Shown piece after piece: positions 62,579-64,000 of a stretch of DNA of 64,000 bases (its first letter is position 1; each line of letters begins with the position of its first letter). This DNA is from Eriocheir sinensis (taxonomy: Eukaryota > Arthropoda > Malacostraca > Decapoda > Varunidae), in NCBI RefSeq assembly GCF_024679095.1, contig NW_026111630.1:305001-369000 (forward strand), read 5' to 3'. Made by a program: the position numbers and the translations under genes. The notes below the pieces were generated by a model, which saw nothing but the letters and a program-made list of their open reading frames with translations, was not told the origin of the DNA and ran no database searches.

Positions 62579-62626
<48 letters not shown>
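62236..62626 (-). mobile_element. tRNA-derived SINE 3 embedded in a (TG)n array
   Basis: The SINE (about 62307-62573, minus strand) has a tRNA-like head with A box TAGCTCAGTCGG (62552-62563) and B box GGCTCGAGCCC (62499-62509). The body contains CCCCCCTTGAGCAAGGGGG, a perfect short hairpin, and CTCGTGATCAGGCCGTAGTG. (TG)n arrays flank both sides: 62237-62305 on the SINE 3' side and 62580-62626, with a GC run, on the 5' side. The array at the 3' end could be the SINE's own (CA)n tail, or the SINE may have landed in an existing array. Confidence 0.8.
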
Positions 62627-62628
<2 letters not shown>

Positions 62629-62629
62629 G

Positions 62630-62900
62630 TCATATATTGGATATCCGCATCCGCGGAACATCCGCATATTTTTAACAACCGCATCCGCATCAGCAATTTT
62701 CAAAAATCATACATCTGCATCCGCATACGCATCCGCATTTTTGATGAAGTAAATATCCGCATCAGCATCAAACACAAGGAGGATGTGGCGGATATATTTC
62801 AGACATTACACAGTCAAAGACTCGGTGTCAAGTGCAGACTACTGAGTACAGTTTACGAAATTGAAGAAAATGAATTAATGCATGCTTACTTAATTACCTA
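62630..62900. mobile_element. Probable transposon end with CCGCATCCGC repeats
   Basis: Between 62640 and 62790 ATCCGCATCCGC-type motifs occur in many overlapping copies (GATATCCGCATCCGCGGA, ACCGCATCCGCATC, CTGCATCCGCATACGC). Subterminal arrays of this kind are common in hAT-like elements; that link is from general knowledge. A frame to 62904 ends RLGVKCRLLSTVYEIEENEL, unrecognised. No terminal repeat could be fixed. 62905-63120 is AT-rich and holds nothing I recognise. Confidence 0.4.
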
Positions 62901-63421
62901 CTAAAATTACACCTTGTATTCATTTTCTTTCAAATTTACCCAACCTAATGTGTCAAATGTTTTGCGGAAGGATAGGAGGAGGGAGATAATTTTACATAGT
63001 AATTATGGAGTGTTTTTGTTTTTTTGTGAATATATAAAAGGATGCTCGTGTGTACTGTGTAATAGTACTTTATGAACTGTATGTAATATTGCCTAAGTAT
63101 GATTGGAAGCAGCCTACCTGGCAAGGAGAGAGAGAGAGAGAGAGAGAGAGTGTGTGTGTGCATGGCTGACAGTGGTGGGCACTCGCTATTTCTTCTGTTA
63201 GTCCGCAATTCACAATTCCGCTAACTTTGTTGAGTATTCCGATAATCGCAAGTCCGCAAATTTTCCGCTTCACCGGTCAGCTATCGCAAATCCACTAATG
63301 CTGACGCTAATATTTTTTTAGCCCATTAATGAAGTCTGCAACAGTTCGCCTACCATTTTTTAGTCCGCTAAGTCTATATTGGTAGTTGAAAACATAATTT
63401 CAGGTAAAATCACCCTACAAG

Positions 63422-63531
<110 letters not shown>

Positions 63532-63544
63532 CAACTTATAAAAC

Positions 63545-63720
63545 AGCAGAATACAAAATCCTCCCTCTGGCCCAGCCACTTCCCCTTCAAGAGGTACATG
63601 TTTATATTGACAAACAGCAGCTTCTCACAGTTATCATGAGTCAGGGATGACCTCATGGGCCTGAGGACGTCAGAGCCCAAGCTGAACAATCTCTCCACAG
63701 CTGCGGAAGAGGGGACAGGG
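63545..63720 (-). pseudogene. hAT transposase, dimerisation domain remnant
   Basis: Minus-strand reading [52 protein letters not shown]. The PSSAAVERLFS motif, then a glycine-containing turn, R-x-SL and E-KLLF-N, is the conserved C-terminal hAT dimerisation (hATC) region. The frame continues into the (AT)n array without a proper stop, and upstream it dissolves into an A/G-rich stretch, so the rest of the transposase is absent. Confidence 0.8.
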
Positions 63721-63740
63721 GAAAGAAAGAATGAAAGAAA

Positions 63741-64000
63741 CAGTAGAAAGAGATAAAGAAAATGAAGAAAACAAGGCAAGGGAGAACGATGAAGGGATGA
63801 AAGAAGAATCAGGGACGGATAAGGAGGAAAAATAAAGAAAAGCAGGGGTAGGAGGGAAGGATCAAGGAGGAGAGGAAAGCAAGATGTGTCTTACGCCCTT
63901 CAGTCACCCTGGCACCTGCCCCCACCCAACCCCCCCCAGGTATGTTGTCCGTCCTGATGTGCCTTTGCGTTCAGCCAGCAGCAGGGAGAGGGGAGGATAG
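63741..64000. other. Purine-rich tract, then GC-rich end of window
   Basis: 63720-63890 is A/G-rich. From 63895 the sequence is GC-rich, with CCCCCCCCAGGTATG at 63931-63945, which resembles a splice acceptor tract, but no frame can be judged in 60 bases. Confidence 0.4.

Overview
This window looks like a repeat-rich region of an animal genome, most likely an arthropod and plausibly a decapod crustacean. That placement is inference from style: many long dinucleotide and trinucleotide arrays, several CR1-like LINE families, tRNA-derived SINEs and broken DNA transposons. There is no operon-like gene packing, and no complete host protein gene was found. The only intact-looking host-type gene is a tRNA-Val(AAC).

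Layout. 1-1.2 kb: a 37-bp CT-rich minisatellite, one weak exon candidate and a purine-rich degenerate repeat. 1.2-6.4 kb: a nearly full-length CR1-like LINE (family A, minus strand) with a zinc-finger/esterase ORF1 and an endonuclease/reverse transcriptase ORF2. 6.5-14.9 kb: a 38-bp minisatellite of about 140 units, split by a tRNA-Val plus a 5'-truncated LINE (family E). 14.9-16.9 kb: a relic of an unnamed conserved animal ORF family, split by a LINE, with a second LINE fragment beside it. 17-20.2 kb: an 86-bp minisatellite and a tandem family carrying long hairpins. 20.7-25.4 kb: a three-level nest in which a PIF/Harbinger-like element with TAA target duplication sits in a LINE C copy and itself holds a LINE D copy. 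25.4-29.2 kb: a long (AT)n tract, then 95/110-bp tandem repeats and a duplicated ~790-bp segment. 29.1-33.4 kb: LINE C, split by a 1.19-kb element with 277-bp inverted repeats and TA target duplication. 35.0-40.5 kb: an inverted-repeat-bounded block with LINE B, a (TAG)n tract and a separate ORF1 relic. 42-43.6 kb: a second LINE C copy. 47-55 kb: two SINEs and the longest LINE D copy. 55.7-58.6 kb: LINE F lying between two (TC)n arrays. 59.5-61.8 kb: LINE G interrupted by a LINE D fragment. 62.2-64 kb: a SINE embedded in a (TG)n array and a hAT transposon end with a dimerisation-domain relic.

The genes do not form a pathway. They are successive layers of mobile elements. Their junctions give a relative insertion order, and the simple repeats act both as landing places and as sources of change in element coding regions. 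All family names come from reading motifs; no database search was run.
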